NCBI RefSeq assembly: GCF_025148785.1
Contig: NZ_CP102271.1
Span: 1,323,972 to 1,387,971, forward strand
DNA from: Catenibacterium mitsuokai
GTDB taxonomy: Bacteria; Bacillota_I; Bacilli_A; Erysipelotrichales; Coprobacillaceae
DNA: 64,000 nt
Reading direction: 5' to 3'
The notes beneath the pieces were generated by a model. That model saw only the letters and a list, made by a program, of their open reading frames with translations. It did not search any database and was not told where the DNA came from. This document shows, in pieces, positions 14,027 through 22,530 of the stretch; position 1 is the stretch's first letter; each line of letters begins with the position of its first letter. Position numbers and translations under genes: made by a program.

Positions 14027-14055
14027 AAAGCGCTCATAGTAGCGCTTTTTATTTT
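14027..14055 (+). terminator. Terminator between late promoter and first late gene
   Basis: AAAGCGCT / AGCGCTTT stem (14027-14034, 14041-14048) followed by TTATTTT. A second hairpin (AATAGTT / AACTATA) lies just before it. Transcripts from the late promoter would be about 60 nt unless terminator readthrough occurs. Confidence 0.75.
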
Positions 14056-14068
14056 GTGAGGATTAATT

Positions 14069-14284
14069 ATGGCACAAGGAATGAGAGGTCACTGGCATCA
14101 GTTTTATGAGGATCATTACGAGATTAAGTATGATGATGAACGTCATTGTGATAAGAAGATTGTGTTCTACAGATGTATGATCTGTGGACGTGAGCACGTT
14201 GACGTATACTTCAGTAAGCATATAGATGCTAAACATAAGTCTACTAAAGCATTAGAAAAGAACAAAAGGAAACATCATGGCTAG
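14069..14284 (+). CDS. Small zinc-ribbon-like protein
   Basis: 71 residues, with C-x2-C (CMICGREH) and nearby histidines suggesting a metal site. Basic C-terminus. Its stop overlaps the start of the HNH gene, so the two are probably co-translated. Confidence 0.55.
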   Translation: MAQGMRGHWHQFYEDHYEIKYDDERHCDKKIVFYRCMICGREHVDVYFSKHIDAKHKSTKALEKNKRKHHG

Positions 14285-14624
14285 AGGATACAGACCTGAC
14301 CAGGATAACGCTGGACATAGAAGACAGTTTCTTATTAATAAGAAAAAGATACTTGCTACACAAACTGTCTGTGGTATATGTGGCAAGCCTGTTGACTTCA
14401 CTAAGAAGTATCCTCATCCAATGTCTCCATGTATAGACCATATCATTCCAGTAGCTAAAGGCGGTCACCCTAGTGACATGGACAATCTTCAGCTTGCGCA
14501 TTGGATTTGTAACCGTGAAAAGAGTGACAAGCTTTTCAGACGAATAGAAGTAAAGAGAGACAGTCAGATAATGAACGACGATCTTCCTCATAAGGTAGAT
14601 TGGACTACATATAAGGCATCTTAA
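14277..14624 (+). CDS. HNH endonuclease (packaging-associated)
   Basis: 115 residues. Zinc-type HNH: CGICGKPVDF, then CIDHIIPVAKGGHPSDMDNLQLAHWICNREK split around the H-N-H core (DH, N, H). HNH proteins next to head genes assist terminase in cos cleavage in many phages (HK97 gp74 type). It is the second late gene and upstream of the portal gene. Confidence 0.85.
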   Translation: MARGYRPDQDNAGHRRQFLINKKKILATQTVCGICGKPVDFTKKYPHPMSPCIDHIIPVAKGGHPSDMDNLQLAHWICNREKSDKLFRRIEVKRDSQIMNDDLPHKVDWTTYKAS

Positions 14625-14650
14625 GACCATTTTTATTGATGGTCTTTTTT
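14623..14650 (+). terminator. Terminator after the HNH gene
   Basis: AAGACCAT / ATGGTCTT stem followed by TTTT. Confidence 0.7.
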
Positions 14651-14660
14651 GTTGCCAAAA

Positions 14661-14757
14661 ATAGGGGCTATATGACCCCCTAAGTCCTGGAGACATAGAA
14701 GCCCTTGTACTACGAGAATTTCTCGCTGACAAGAGTTTTGATAATCTCGGGCACTAA
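14661..14757. other. GC-rich spacer between HNH and portal: possible cos site or decayed small gene
   Basis: TAGGGG (14662-14667) and CCCCTA (14677-14682) form an inverted repeat, and CGAGAATTTCTCG (14713-14725) a second. An ATG at 14672 with AGGGG upstream opens a frame that stops after three codons. Shifting one base within the C5 run (14676-14680) opens 27 further codons to the stop at 14755-14757. No intact small terminase gene is found in this place or elsewhere. Confidence 0.35.
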
Positions 14758-14809
14758 TTCTAAATCACTTTAAAAGCCTCTCAGAAAGGAAAAAAACAGG
14801 TAAAAAGAT

Positions 14810-16114
14810 ATGAATTATAAAGGAATTGAATACTTGAGAGCGAAGCTTTCGCACAAGAGAACAAAGGTATTGGAATGTTATAAGTATTATGACATGAAGG
14901 ATCAGATGGACCCTTATCAGACCAACACCCTTCCTGAAAAGCTGAGAAGCATAAGCAAGAAGGTAGGATGGATTCCAAAGGCTGTTGATACATTATCAAA
15001 CCGTCTACAGTTCAATGGATTCAGTGAAGACGATATCATGAATCTTGATAATATCTTCAGAATGAATAATAGAGATGTGCTCTTTGACCAGATGTTCAAG
15101 GGGGCAATCATCTCTTCATGTGACTTTGTGTATATATCCAAAAATGATGATGGCAGTGCTAGACTTCAGGTGATAGATGGATCCAACGCTACAGGTATAT
15201 TAGACACATCTACAATGATGCTTACTGAAGGGTATGCAGTACTTGAAAGAGATGCTGAACTAGGCAATCCGCTAGTAGAAGCGTATTTCACCTCAGATGC
15301 AACTTATTTCTATACTGAAGGTCAGCATAACCCCTCAATGGATATGGTCAATGTAGCACCTTATCCACTTCTAGTGCCTGTTATCTATAATCCTGACGCT
15401 ACAAGGCCGTTTGGCAGAAGCCTCATATCAAAATCACTCATTAAGTATGTAGATGATGCTAAGGAAGCATTGAGACTCATGAGCGTAAGTTCTATGTTCT
15501 ATTCATTCCCACAGAAATATGTGGTCGGGCTAGATGATGAAGTAGAACAGTTCGATAAGTGGGGCGCTACAATGTCCTCAATGCTTGCATTTACTAAAGA
15601 TTCCGATGGCGGTGTTCCGACAGTAGGGCAGTTTAATCAGCAGTCAATGTCTCCATATAATGATGTGCTCAAGACTCTTGCTTCTATGTTTGCTGGAGAG
15701 ACAGGGCTCACATTAGATGACCTTGGATTTACTACAGAAAATCCATCCAGTGCTGAAGGAATTAAAGCATCACACGAAAGCCTTAGACTGATGGCAAAGA
15801 GTGCACAGGATACATTCAGTGTAGGCATCATTAATACAGGATATCTGGCTAAATGTGTTGAAGACAACAAATCATATAAGCGTACTGAATTTGCGAATAT
15901 CACCGTACGATGGAAGCCAGCGTTTGATGTTGATGCAACTATGCTTTCAGGTATTGGTGATGGTGTATCAAAAATCAATGGAGCAATTTCTAACTACTTT
16001 GATAAGGGTACGCTTGAAGATCTAACAGGCATCAGATCTTCTAATGACAATACTCCTGCTTATTTACAACCTTTAGACCTAGACATAGATGATGGTGAAG
16101 AAGATGAACAGTGA
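14810..16114 (+). CDS. Portal protein (SPP1 gp6-like)
   Basis: 434 residues, usual length for SPP1-type portals. Typical features are the N-terminal helical part (PEKLRSISKKVGWIPKAVDT), a conserved FGRS-like segment (TRPFGRSLISKSLI), the stem and wing region, and an acidic C-terminus. The ring forms the DNA gate at one capsid vertex. Followed at once by the MuF gene. Confidence 0.85.
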   Translation: MNYKGIEYLRAKLSHKRTKVLECYKYYDMKDQMDPYQTNTLPEKLRSISKKVGWIPKAVDTLSNRLQFNGFSEDDIMNLDNIFRMNNRDVLFDQMFKGAIISSCDFVYISKNDDGSARLQVIDGSNATGILDTSTMMLTEGYAVLERDAELGNPLVEAYFTSDATYFYTEGQHNPSMDMVNVAPYPLLVPVIYNPDATRPFGRSLISKSLIKYVDDAKEALRLMSVSSMFYSFPQKYVVGLDDEVEQFDKWGATMSSMLAFTKDSDGGVPTVGQFNQQSMSPYNDVLKTLASMFAGETGLTLDDLGFTTENPSSAEGIKASHESLRLMAKSAQDTFSVGIINTGYLAKCVEDNKSYKRTEFANITVRWKPAFDVDATMLSGIGDGVSKINGAISNYFDKGTLEDLTGIRSSNDNTPAYLQPLDLDIDDGEEDEQ

Positions 16115-17063
16115 TTTATCCAAAGAACTGCTCAGGAAAATAAATAAGAGCTTTACTCTAAGTTACCAGAAATCTGAGAAGATAAGAAAACTATTATCAG
16201 CCATTAAAAAGAAGGACTGTGATTATCTCAAGGCAATGGAATATGCAGAAGAAGTCGGAAAGATTCTAGCTGAAGCATATATGAAGAATCTCTCTTCAGA
16301 TGAACTGCCAGATGGCAAGATGTACTACGATATTGCGAGTGCAATACTTAACCCTACATTAGAGAATAATTATGGACTTATTTCTTCTTATGTATGTGGT
16401 GCAATGGATGTAATGAATAAAAAGGCAGGCATAAATGTTAAGGCAAGAAAACCCTCATACAATGTAGACAAGACATTGGGACTCATTAAAAAGGTATCTG
16501 AAGCAGAACACTTCGATGATGTAAAAAATTATCTAAATGAGCCAGTCATAACTAATGCATTATCGATTGTGGACGAGGGTGCTAGAACAAATGCAGACCT
16601 TCACTATCGCATGGGATACAAGCCTGTTATTGTGAGAAGAGCATCCTTTGGATGCTGCAAGTGGTGCAGAGGTCTTGCGGGAACCCAAGAGTATTATCCC
16701 ACTATGAATAGAGATATCTTCAAAAGGCATCAGAACTGCAGATGTACAGTTATATATGATCCAAGAGACAGCGACGGGAAGGTTCAGGATGTTTGGAGCA
16801 AGAATTGGAACAATGAAAGAAACAATAAAATTGAACAAACAGTTAGTAAAAAGAACCTTAAAAAATTAGATCTTCAATTATTTGCTAAATATAAGAATAT
16901 CCCTCTTTCAAATAGAGTAAGAAGTGAATTAAATACTTGGCTGAAGCATAAAGAAATAGAACCATATACCTATTTATCTACAGAAATTGATGATTATAAA
17001 TATTATTTTATTTATTATGAATTCGATAAATATGTTATACTTAAGAAAGAAAAGATTGAATAG
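16104..17063 (+). CDS. MuF-type minor head protein with a variable C-terminal module
   Basis: About 319 residues from ATG 16104 (ATG 16089 is possible). The MuF domain contains the C-x2-C and RH-x2-CxC signature (GCCKWCRGLAG, then FKRHQNCRC) and the DVWSKNW segment after it. From about 16863 the linker LDLQLFAKYKNIP introduces a 65-residue, aromatic-rich module that is visibly more A+T-rich. In polymorphic MuF proteins this position carries toxin domains. I do not recognise this domain. A small gene follows directly, as an immunity gene would. Confidence 0.8.
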   Translation: MNSDLSKELLRKINKSFTLSYQKSEKIRKLLSAIKKKDCDYLKAMEYAEEVGKILAEAYMKNLSSDELPDGKMYYDIASAILNPTLENNYGLISSYVCGAMDVMNKKAGINVKARKPSYNVDKTLGLIKKVSEAEHFDDVKNYLNEPVITNALSIVDEGARTNADLHYRMGYKPVIVRRASFGCCKWCRGLAGTQEYYPTMNRDIFKRHQNCRCTVIYDPRDSDGKVQDVWSKNWNNERNNKIEQTVSKKNLKKLDLQLFAKYKNIPLSNRVRSELNTWLKHKEIEPYTYLSTEIDDYKYYFIYYEFDKYVILKKEKIE

Positions 17064-17076
17064 AAGAGGTATAAAT

Positions 17077-17310
17077 ATGGAATATACAGAGATGCAAATG
17101 GAATTGAAACAATTTCTTTTAACAGTAAAAACAATTTCTGATACCAAATGTTTTGTTGAAGGGGTGCTTAGCCTAGTAGCGCATGAGGATGATTTGAAAG
17201 TTATGTATGATTGGATCAAAAAACATCCTGATGCAAATGAATCTCAAATATTAGAAAAAGCGCTTGATTTAAACATTCCAAGGACAGAACCTGAAAGAGT
17301 AATTAAATAA
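17077..17310 (+). CDS. Small protein, candidate immunity protein for the MuF C-terminal module
   Basis: 77 residues from ATG 17077 after AGAAGAGG, 13 nt past the MuF gene, acidic (many D/E) and helical. A+T-rich like the MuF tail. Followed by a terminator. The immunity role is inferred from position only. Confidence 0.5.
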   Translation: MEYTEMQMELKQFLLTVKTISDTKCFVEGVLSLVAHEDDLKVMYDWIKKHPDANESQILEKALDLNIPRTEPERVIK

Positions 17311-17321
17311 AGAATCTTCTG

Positions 17322-17344
17322 CCGACATAGTCGGTTTTTCTTTT
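17322..17344 (+). terminator. Terminator after the MuF cassette
   Basis: CCGAC-ATA-GTCGG followed by TTTTTCTTTT. Confidence 0.75.
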
Positions 17345-17367
17345 ACCAAAATCTAGGAAATAACACA

Positions 17368-17448
17368 ATGTTAAAAAGACTTTTAGGTATTATTGTACTT
17401 GTAATCAGTTTAGTAGTCACATTATTTGCTACTAAATATAGTGAATAA
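17368..17448 (+). CDS. Tiny membrane peptide
   Basis: 26 residues, one hydrophobic span (LLGIIVLVISLVVTLFA) with a basic N-terminus and polar end. Weak AGGAAA upstream. Lies between two terminators, so it would need its own promoter or readthrough. Confidence 0.35.
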   Translation: MLKRLLGIIVLVISLVVTLFATKYSE

Positions 17449-17474
17449 TTATATAAATTTAATATCCAGGAGGT

Positions 17475-17503
17475 GGTGTCAATTGATTGTGACACCTTTT
17501 TAA
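17475..17503 (+). terminator. Terminator before the large terminase gene
   Basis: GGTGTCA / TGACACC stem (17475-17481, 17490-17496) followed by TTTTT. Confidence 0.65.
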
Positions 17504-17531
17504 TTACACAAAAGTAGGAGGTTAAAGGCAC

Positions 17532-18971
17532 ATGTCTAATAAGATAGGCAGACAGACTCCTACGAATAGTTACATTATCCCTTATAAGAGCACATTAGGG
17601 AATGAAGCTATAGAACTATACAACAATACCACACGTAATGCTATGGAATGGCAGGAGATACAGATGATGGACATAATGGCTGTTGATGATGACGGTCAGT
17701 GGGTCCATATAAAATACGGATATTCAATACCGAGACGTAACGGGAAGTCTGAAATCCTTGTCATGAGAGAACTGTGGGGACTGCTGCATGGGGAAAAGAT
17801 TCTACATACAGCACATCGTACAACCACATCACATGCTTCGTGGGAGAAGCTTAAGCAGATGCTTGATGAAAATGATTACACTGAGGTTAAAAGAGCAGAT
17901 AAGGAAAAGACCTATGAAAAGTCCTATACAGCTACAGCCCAGTTTGGACTGGAGACAATAAAAATACTTGATGATGGTGGGGGAAGTGCTTCCTTCAGAA
18001 CTAGATCATCAAAGGGAGGGCTTGGTGAAGGCTTTGACCTTCTCATTGTGGATGAGGCTCAGGAATACACCGAAGATCAGCAGTCAGCACTTCAGTATGT
18101 AGTTACTTCATCAGAGAACCCTCAGACACTTATGTGTGGTACTCCACCAACTGCAGTATCTTCAGGTACTGTATTTGTTAATCTGAGAAAGGAATGTCTA
18201 TCAGGAGGTTCTGATACGAGTGGATGGGCTGAATGGTCTGTAGAACATATGTCAGATGTTAAAGACAGGGATATATGGTATGAGACGAATCCATCGTTAG
18301 GCCAGACACTGAAGGAGCGTTCTGTTGCTGCTGAAGATTCAAGTGATGAAATTGACTTCAATATACAGAGATTCGGTCTATGGCTTCAGTATAACCAGAA
18401 ATCAGCAATATCAGAAAATGAGTGGAACGCTCTGAAAGTAGAGACTATTCCAGAGTTTAAAGGTCCTCTCTTTGTTGGCATAAAGTATGGTCATGATGGC
18501 AGTAATGTTTCAATGTCTATCGCAGTCAAAACAAAAAATGACAATATACTAGTTGATGTCATTGGATGCAGACCTATTCGAAAAGGAAACGGATGGATTG
18601 TTGACTTTCTTAGAAAGGCTGATATTGCTGCAGTTACAGTAGATGGTGCAAACGGTCAGCAGATGCTTATCAACGAGCTTAAAGAGGCAGGCATCAAATT
18701 AAAGATGATCATACCAAAGACTGCAGATATCATTGCTGCAGGCGCTTCATTTGAAAAGGCTCTGTATGCTTCAAACATATGCCATTTTGGTCAGCCATCG
18801 CTGTCACAGTGCGTATCCAACTGTGAAAAGCGAGCTATCGGAACAAATGGGGGATTCGGATACAAGTCAATCATTGAAGGGGTTGACATTTCTCTTCTTG
18901 ACTCAGTAGTGCTGGCACATTGGCAATGCTCTCTCAAGAAGGCAAGAAAGAAGCAGAAAGTACTTATTTAG
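17532..18971 (+). CDS. terL: Terminase large subunit
   Basis: 479 residues. ATPase: a deviant Walker A PRRNGKS (67-73) and Walker B LLIVDEA (170-176, D174 E175). The C-terminal nuclease half begins around GPLFVGIKYGHDGSN. It cuts and pumps phage DNA. It lies after portal and MuF instead of before them. No small-subunit gene is adjacent. Ribosome binding site GTAGGAGG is 12 nt upstream. Confidence 0.9.
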   Translation: MSNKIGRQTPTNSYIIPYKSTLGNEAIELYNNTTRNAMEWQEIQMMDIMAVDDDGQWVHIKYGYSIPRRNGKSEILVMRELWGLLHGEKILHTAHRTTTSHASWEKLKQMLDENDYTEVKRADKEKTYEKSYTATAQFGLETIKILDDGGGSASFRTRSSKGGLGEGFDLLIVDEAQEYTEDQQSALQYVVTSSENPQTLMCGTPPTAVSSGTVFVNLRKECLSGGSDTSGWAEWSVEHMSDVKDRDIWYETNPSLGQTLKERSVAAEDSSDEIDFNIQRFGLWLQYNQKSAISENEWNALKVETIPEFKGPLFVGIKYGHDGSNVSMSIAVKTKNDNILVDVIGCRPIRKGNGWIVDFLRKADIAAVTVDGANGQQMLINELKEAGIKLKMIIPKTADIIAAGASFEKALYASNICHFGQPSLSQCVSNCEKRAIGTNGGFGYKSIIEGVDISLLDSVVLAHWQCSLKKARKKQKVLI

Positions 18972-19009
18972 AAATTACGTAACTATACGGAGAAATAGGA
19001 GAAATATAT

Positions 19010-19471
19010 ATGAGTTTTACACCAATCAATACACAGGAAGAATTTGACAATGCAATCAAAGAAAGATTAGCTAGAGAAAAGAAAAAATATGAAGGATATA
19101 TGTCACCTGAGGATGTACAGGCGCTTAAGGATACTTATTCAACTTCTAATTCAGAAGAATTAGAGAATCTAAAAAATGAAAATACGTCATTAAAGCAGCA
19201 GGTGGCAGGATTCAATAGAAAAGAACTTCTCAACAAGGTAGCGGCAGATAACAAGCTTCCTTCTTCAGCCACCCAGTTCCTAAAGGGAGAGACTGAAGAA
19301 GAACTCAATGAATCTGCAAAGGCACTTGCTGAACTATTTCCAAAGCCTAGCAATGAGCCTCATGCAAAAGCACCTGAACCAACATCACCTACCGCAAATA
19401 ATCAGTTAGGTGGTGAGATGTCCGGTGTCGAAAAGAAGTTCAGAGAAATGAATCCAGACTTAAAATTTTAA
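19010..19471 (+). CDS. Capsid scaffold protein (DUF4355-like)
   Basis: 153 residues, coiled coil around SEELENLKNENTSLKQQV, then a proline-rich low-complexity segment and a basic-aromatic end (EMNPDLKF). Position immediately before the capsid gene and composition suit a scaffolding protein. Confidence 0.75.
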   Translation: MSFTPINTQEEFDNAIKERLAREKKKYEGYMSPEDVQALKDTYSTSNSEELENLKNENTSLKQQVAGFNRKELLNKVAADNKLPSSATQFLKGETEEELNESAKALAELFPKPSNEPHAKAPEPTSPTANNQLGGEMSGVEKKFREMNPDLKF

Positions 19472-19492
19472 AATTTAAAGGAGAACATACAT

Positions 19493-20314
19493 ATGGCACA
19501 GAATCCAGAATTACAGGAAAGATATTCAAGTCTTGTATTAGCTAAGCAGAGAAAGACATCATTATTTATCAAATTATTTAATAAAAATTATGATGGTACA
19601 CCAACAGCAGGCGCCGTGAAAATTCCAGTAAGAGATACAGAGGTAGCAGTGAATGCATACGATAAAACAAATGGTGTTTCATTAACTTCATCAGCCACAT
19701 CATACAAAGTACTAGTTATCGACAATGACAACGCAGTCAATGAATTGATTGATAACCATACAGCTGCATCTGTTCCAGATGGATTAGTAGCAGAAAGACT
19801 AGATTCAGCAGGCTATTCAATGGCTATGAAGATCGATACTGATCTAGGTGATGAATTAGTTGCTAAAGGAACAGCAATTACAGATACGAAGGCACTCACT
19901 AAGACAACTGTATATGATGCAATCATCGATGCTAGAACACAGGCAAGAAAGGCACATATCGCCCCTAGCGAGATGTGGCTAGCAGTTTCTACAGAAATGT
20001 ATGGATTATTATTAAAGAGCGATCAATTTGTAAGAGCTTCTGATCTAGGTGATTCAGTAGTACAAACAGGAGCAATCGGAAAAATCGGTGGCATCTTAGT
20101 TTATGAAGCTGATAATTTAACAGATGCAACAGTTGACTTCATTTTAGGTAATAATGTTTATTGCCATTATGTGGATGATTGGATGGTGCCTGTAACAGTC
20201 AATGATCTTGCTGATGGTTCCCATATCGGTGCATGTGCTGTACAAGGAAGAGATGTCTACGGCTATATGATCTCTAGACCAGATACAGTACTGGTTAGAA
20301 AGCACGCATCTTAG
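19493..20314 (+). CDS. Major capsid protein (HK97-fold)
   Basis: 273 residues following the scaffold. Strand-rich, with the conserved pattern IDTDLGDELVAKG, the mid-protein APSEMWLAVST and the end GYMISRPDTVLVRK. Rich ribosome binding site and high-expression codons. No protease gene is nearby, so it probably is not processed. Confidence 0.8.
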   Translation: MAQNPELQERYSSLVLAKQRKTSLFIKLFNKNYDGTPTAGAVKIPVRDTEVAVNAYDKTNGVSLTSSATSYKVLVIDNDNAVNELIDNHTAASVPDGLVAERLDSAGYSMAMKIDTDLGDELVAKGTAITDTKALTKTTVYDAIIDARTQARKAHIAPSEMWLAVSTEMYGLLLKSDQFVRASDLGDSVVQTGAIGKIGGILVYEADNLTDATVDFILGNNVYCHYVDDWMVPVTVNDLADGSHIGACAVQGRDVYGYMISRPDTVLVRKHAS

Positions 20315-20326
20315 TAGGTGATATAG

Positions 20327-20725
20327 ATGGATATCTATGCATCAGTAGAAGATTATGAAAAAGTCTACAACATTGCTCTAAATAACGAGCAGCAGAAACG
20401 CTTATTGATGCTCATTGAACTTGCTTCCTCTCTTTTGAGAGAGGAGGCAAATAAAAGGAATATGAATCTAAGCGCTGTTATCAGTTCATCTGATGACAAA
20501 GCTAATGTCGCAAAAATGGTTGTTCTTGCATGTGTCCATCGTGTAATGTCTAAAGATGATGGTCAGGATATGCCGCTTGAACAGTTCTCACAGTCAGCGC
20601 TTGGATACACTTTCAGTGGTACATATGTGAATCCGGGTGATGATCTTTATTACTTAAGGAATGAACTGAAACGAATGGGTATCATGAAGCAGAGATATGG
20701 AGCAATGGACATATATGAGACTTAA
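20327..20725 (+). CDS. Head-tail connector protein
   Basis: 132 residues, helical N-terminus, in the standard place after the capsid gene. Resembles the Gp19/Gp15/Gp42 connector family (SVEDYEKVYN, then SQSALGYTFSGTY). Confidence 0.7.
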   Translation: MDIYASVEDYEKVYNIALNNEQQKRLLMLIELASSLLREEANKRNMNLSAVISSSDDKANVAKMVVLACVHRVMSKDDGQDMPLEQFSQSALGYTFSGTYVNPGDDLYYLRNELKRMGIMKQRYGAMDIYET

Positions 20726-21050
20726 AGGAATCACGATAACTGTATATCAGAAGAAGCCTACTGGCAGTGATGCATTTGGGCATATGCAGTATAAATATAT
20801 TCCAGAACAGGTAGATGATGTTCTTGTAGCACCAGTCAGCAGTTCTGAATTATCATCTAATCAAAACGTATCTATTGCCAAGACTCAGTATAATCTTGCC
20901 ATCCCAAAAGGCGATATGCATGACTGGACAGATACTAAAGTAGAATTCTATGGCAAGACATGGAAGACGGTAGGTGAACCAGTAGAGGGAATCGAAGAGA
21001 ACATACCTCTTCGATGGAATAAGAAAGTAGTGGTGGAAAGATATGAGTAA
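20715..21050 (+). CDS. Head closure protein
   Basis: 111 residues from ATG 20715 (20697 also possible). Begins MRLKGITITVYQKKPTGSDA and ends with a strand-rich segment containing WKTVGEPVEGIEENIP, typical of small stopper proteins. Overlaps both neighbours. Confidence 0.65.
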   Translation: MRLKGITITVYQKKPTGSDAFGHMQYKYIPEQVDDVLVAPVSSSELSSNQNVSIAKTQYNLAIPKGDMHDWTDTKVEFYGKTWKTVGEPVEGIEENIPLRWNKKVVVERYE

Positions 21051-21297
21051 TCATTATAAATTCGAACTGAATAAAGAGGGCGTAAGGCAGTTGCTAAGTG
21101 GCTCTAAAATGCAGAACATCGTTTCTGCATATGGAGAAAGAGTACAGAAAGCGGCTGGAGAAGAGTATGCGATGGAAGTGAAAGCCAATAAGGACCGCTG
21201 CTTTGTGAAGGTAAGTCCTTCTACACCACATGCATACTATTCTGAAAGGAAACACAATACTCTTCTCAAGGCTCTTGGCTCTGCAAGAGGTAAATAG
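21043..21297 (+). CDS. Gp10-like head-tail joining protein, short
   Basis: 84 residues, overlaps the previous gene by 8 nt. Ends with a segment (HAYYSERKHNTLLKALGSARG) common at the C-terminus of HK97 gp10-like proteins, but is shorter than most of that family. Confidence 0.6.
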   Translation: MSNHYKFELNKEGVRQLLSGSKMQNIVSAYGERVQKAAGEEYAMEVKANKDRCFVKVSPSTPHAYYSERKHNTLLKALGSARGK

Positions 21298-21299
21298 AC

Positions 21300-21635
21300 A
21301 TGATCATAGAAACATATATCATTGATTATCTTCAGAGGAAGACAGGAGTATCCTGCTATGCACAGTATGATGATGCATCTCAGGATACTTTTATTGTTGT
21401 CGAAAAAACAGGAGGATATACTGATAATTTCATCAGACATGCCACTCTTGCGATACAGTCATACGGCTCATCGCTTTATGAAGCTGCACTTCTTAATGAG
21501 AAGGTAAAAGAAGCGATGGATAATGCTGCAGAATGCCCAAGAATCTCTGCAAGCAGACACAACAGCGATTATAACTATACCGATACAAGTACAAAGCATT
21601 ACAGATATCAGGCAGTATATGACCTGGTTTTTTAA
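21300..21635 (+). CDS. Tail terminator protein
   Basis: 111 residues in the expected position before the major tail protein. Central strands (DTFIVVEKTGG, RHATLAIQSYG) and the end HYRYQAVYDLVF are characteristic of minor tail/terminator proteins. Confidence 0.65.
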   Translation: MIIETYIIDYLQRKTGVSCYAQYDDASQDTFIVVEKTGGYTDNFIRHATLAIQSYGSSLYEAALLNEKVKEAMDNAAECPRISASRHNSDYNYTDTSTKHYRYQAVYDLVF

Positions 21636-21653
21636 TTATAAGGAGGAAATTAT

Positions 21654-22220
21654 ATGGCAAATGTAGATGCATCAAATATAACAACAGGCAAGCCTAAGAT
21701 TGGAGGTGCTGTCTGGTCGGCGCCTGACGGTACTACTTTACCAACGAGTGCAGCTGTAGAACTTGATAAAGCATTCAAATCACTTGGATACTGCTCTGAT
21801 GATGGTGTCAAGAATAAGGCATCTTCTTCAAGCGATTCAATCACTGCATGGGGTGGAGACACTGTACTTGATGTTGATAAAGATTTTTCAGACGAATTCA
21901 GTCTCACATTGATTGAATCATTAAATATTGATGTATTGAAGGAAGTCTTTGGACAGAAACAAGTAACCGGTGATATTGAAACAGGAGTTACTGTAGATGT
22001 AAAAGCCAACACAAGGGGATATAGAGTACTTGTGATTGATATGATTCTTGCAGAAGGAACAGTATTGAAACGAATTGTTATTCCGGCATGCAAGCTTACA
22101 GAAGTTGGCGAAATTACATATAAGGATGATGATGCTGTAGGGTATGACTGTACATTCAAGGCAAGACCTGATGGAAGCGGATCATATCATAAGGAATACA
22201 TCATAAAAAAAGGAGCATAG
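21654..22220 (+). CDS. Major tail protein
   Basis: 188 residues after AAGGAGG. Starts NVDASNITTGKPKIGGAVW and has strand-rich pattern (KLTEVGEITYKDDDAVGYDC), typical for phi13-like tail tube proteins. Forms the tail tube. Confidence 0.8.
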   Translation: MANVDASNITTGKPKIGGAVWSAPDGTTLPTSAAVELDKAFKSLGYCSDDGVKNKASSSSDSITAWGGDTVLDVDKDFSDEFSLTLIESLNIDVLKEVFGQKQVTGDIETGVTVDVKANTRGYRVLVIDMILAEGTVLKRIVIPACKLTEVGEITYKDDDAVGYDCTFKARPDGSGSYHKEYIIKKGA

Positions 22221-22223
22221 CAG

Positions 22224-22508
22224 ATGGAAGAGAAAATCAAAGGTGAAACAGCTTCAGGATTTAAGTTTGAAATCAATAAGCGCCTTATGGATGATTATGA
22301 CTTCATTGAAAAGGTAAACAATATGGCTGAAACAGGGCTCGGAATGCCGGATTTAATTAAATATATGATTGGTGATGAAGGTTATAGAGCACTGAAAGAA
22401 CACTGCAGAAGAAAGGACGGCTTTCTTTCTCTCAAGAGAATGCAGCATGAAATGAATGACATGATGTCGGTCAAAATTTATGATGGTACTGACTTAAAAA
22501 ACTCGTAA
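22224..22508 (+). CDS. Tail assembly chaperone (gpG-like)
   Basis: 94 residues in the normal frame. Ribosomes reaching A-AAA-AAC (22496-22502) can slip back one base and continue into the next frame. In tailed phages the short form and the longer fusion together guide tail-tube assembly around the tape measure. Confidence 0.8.
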   Translation: MEEKIKGETASGFKFEINKRLMDDYDFIEKVNNMAETGLGMPDLIKYMIGDEGYRALKEHCRRKDGFLSLKRMQHEMNDMMSVKIYDGTDLKNS

Positions 22509-22530
22509 TCCTCGCAAACCTTTTGCGAGG
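22496..22530 (+). promoter_or_regulatory. Programmed -1 ribosomal frameshift site
   Basis: Slippery heptamer A-AAA-AAC in the zero frame (22496-22502), 7-nt spacer, then a 9-bp perfect stem CCTCGCAAA / TTTGCGAGG (22510-22518, 22522-22530) with a 3-nt loop. The zero-frame stop (22506-22508) lies in the spacer. All three parts of a textbook signal are present. Confidence 0.9.

Noticed and set aside
14672..14757. Small protein gene
   Set aside because: The frame from the only ATG with a ribosome binding site stops after three codons. A one-base shift would be needed.
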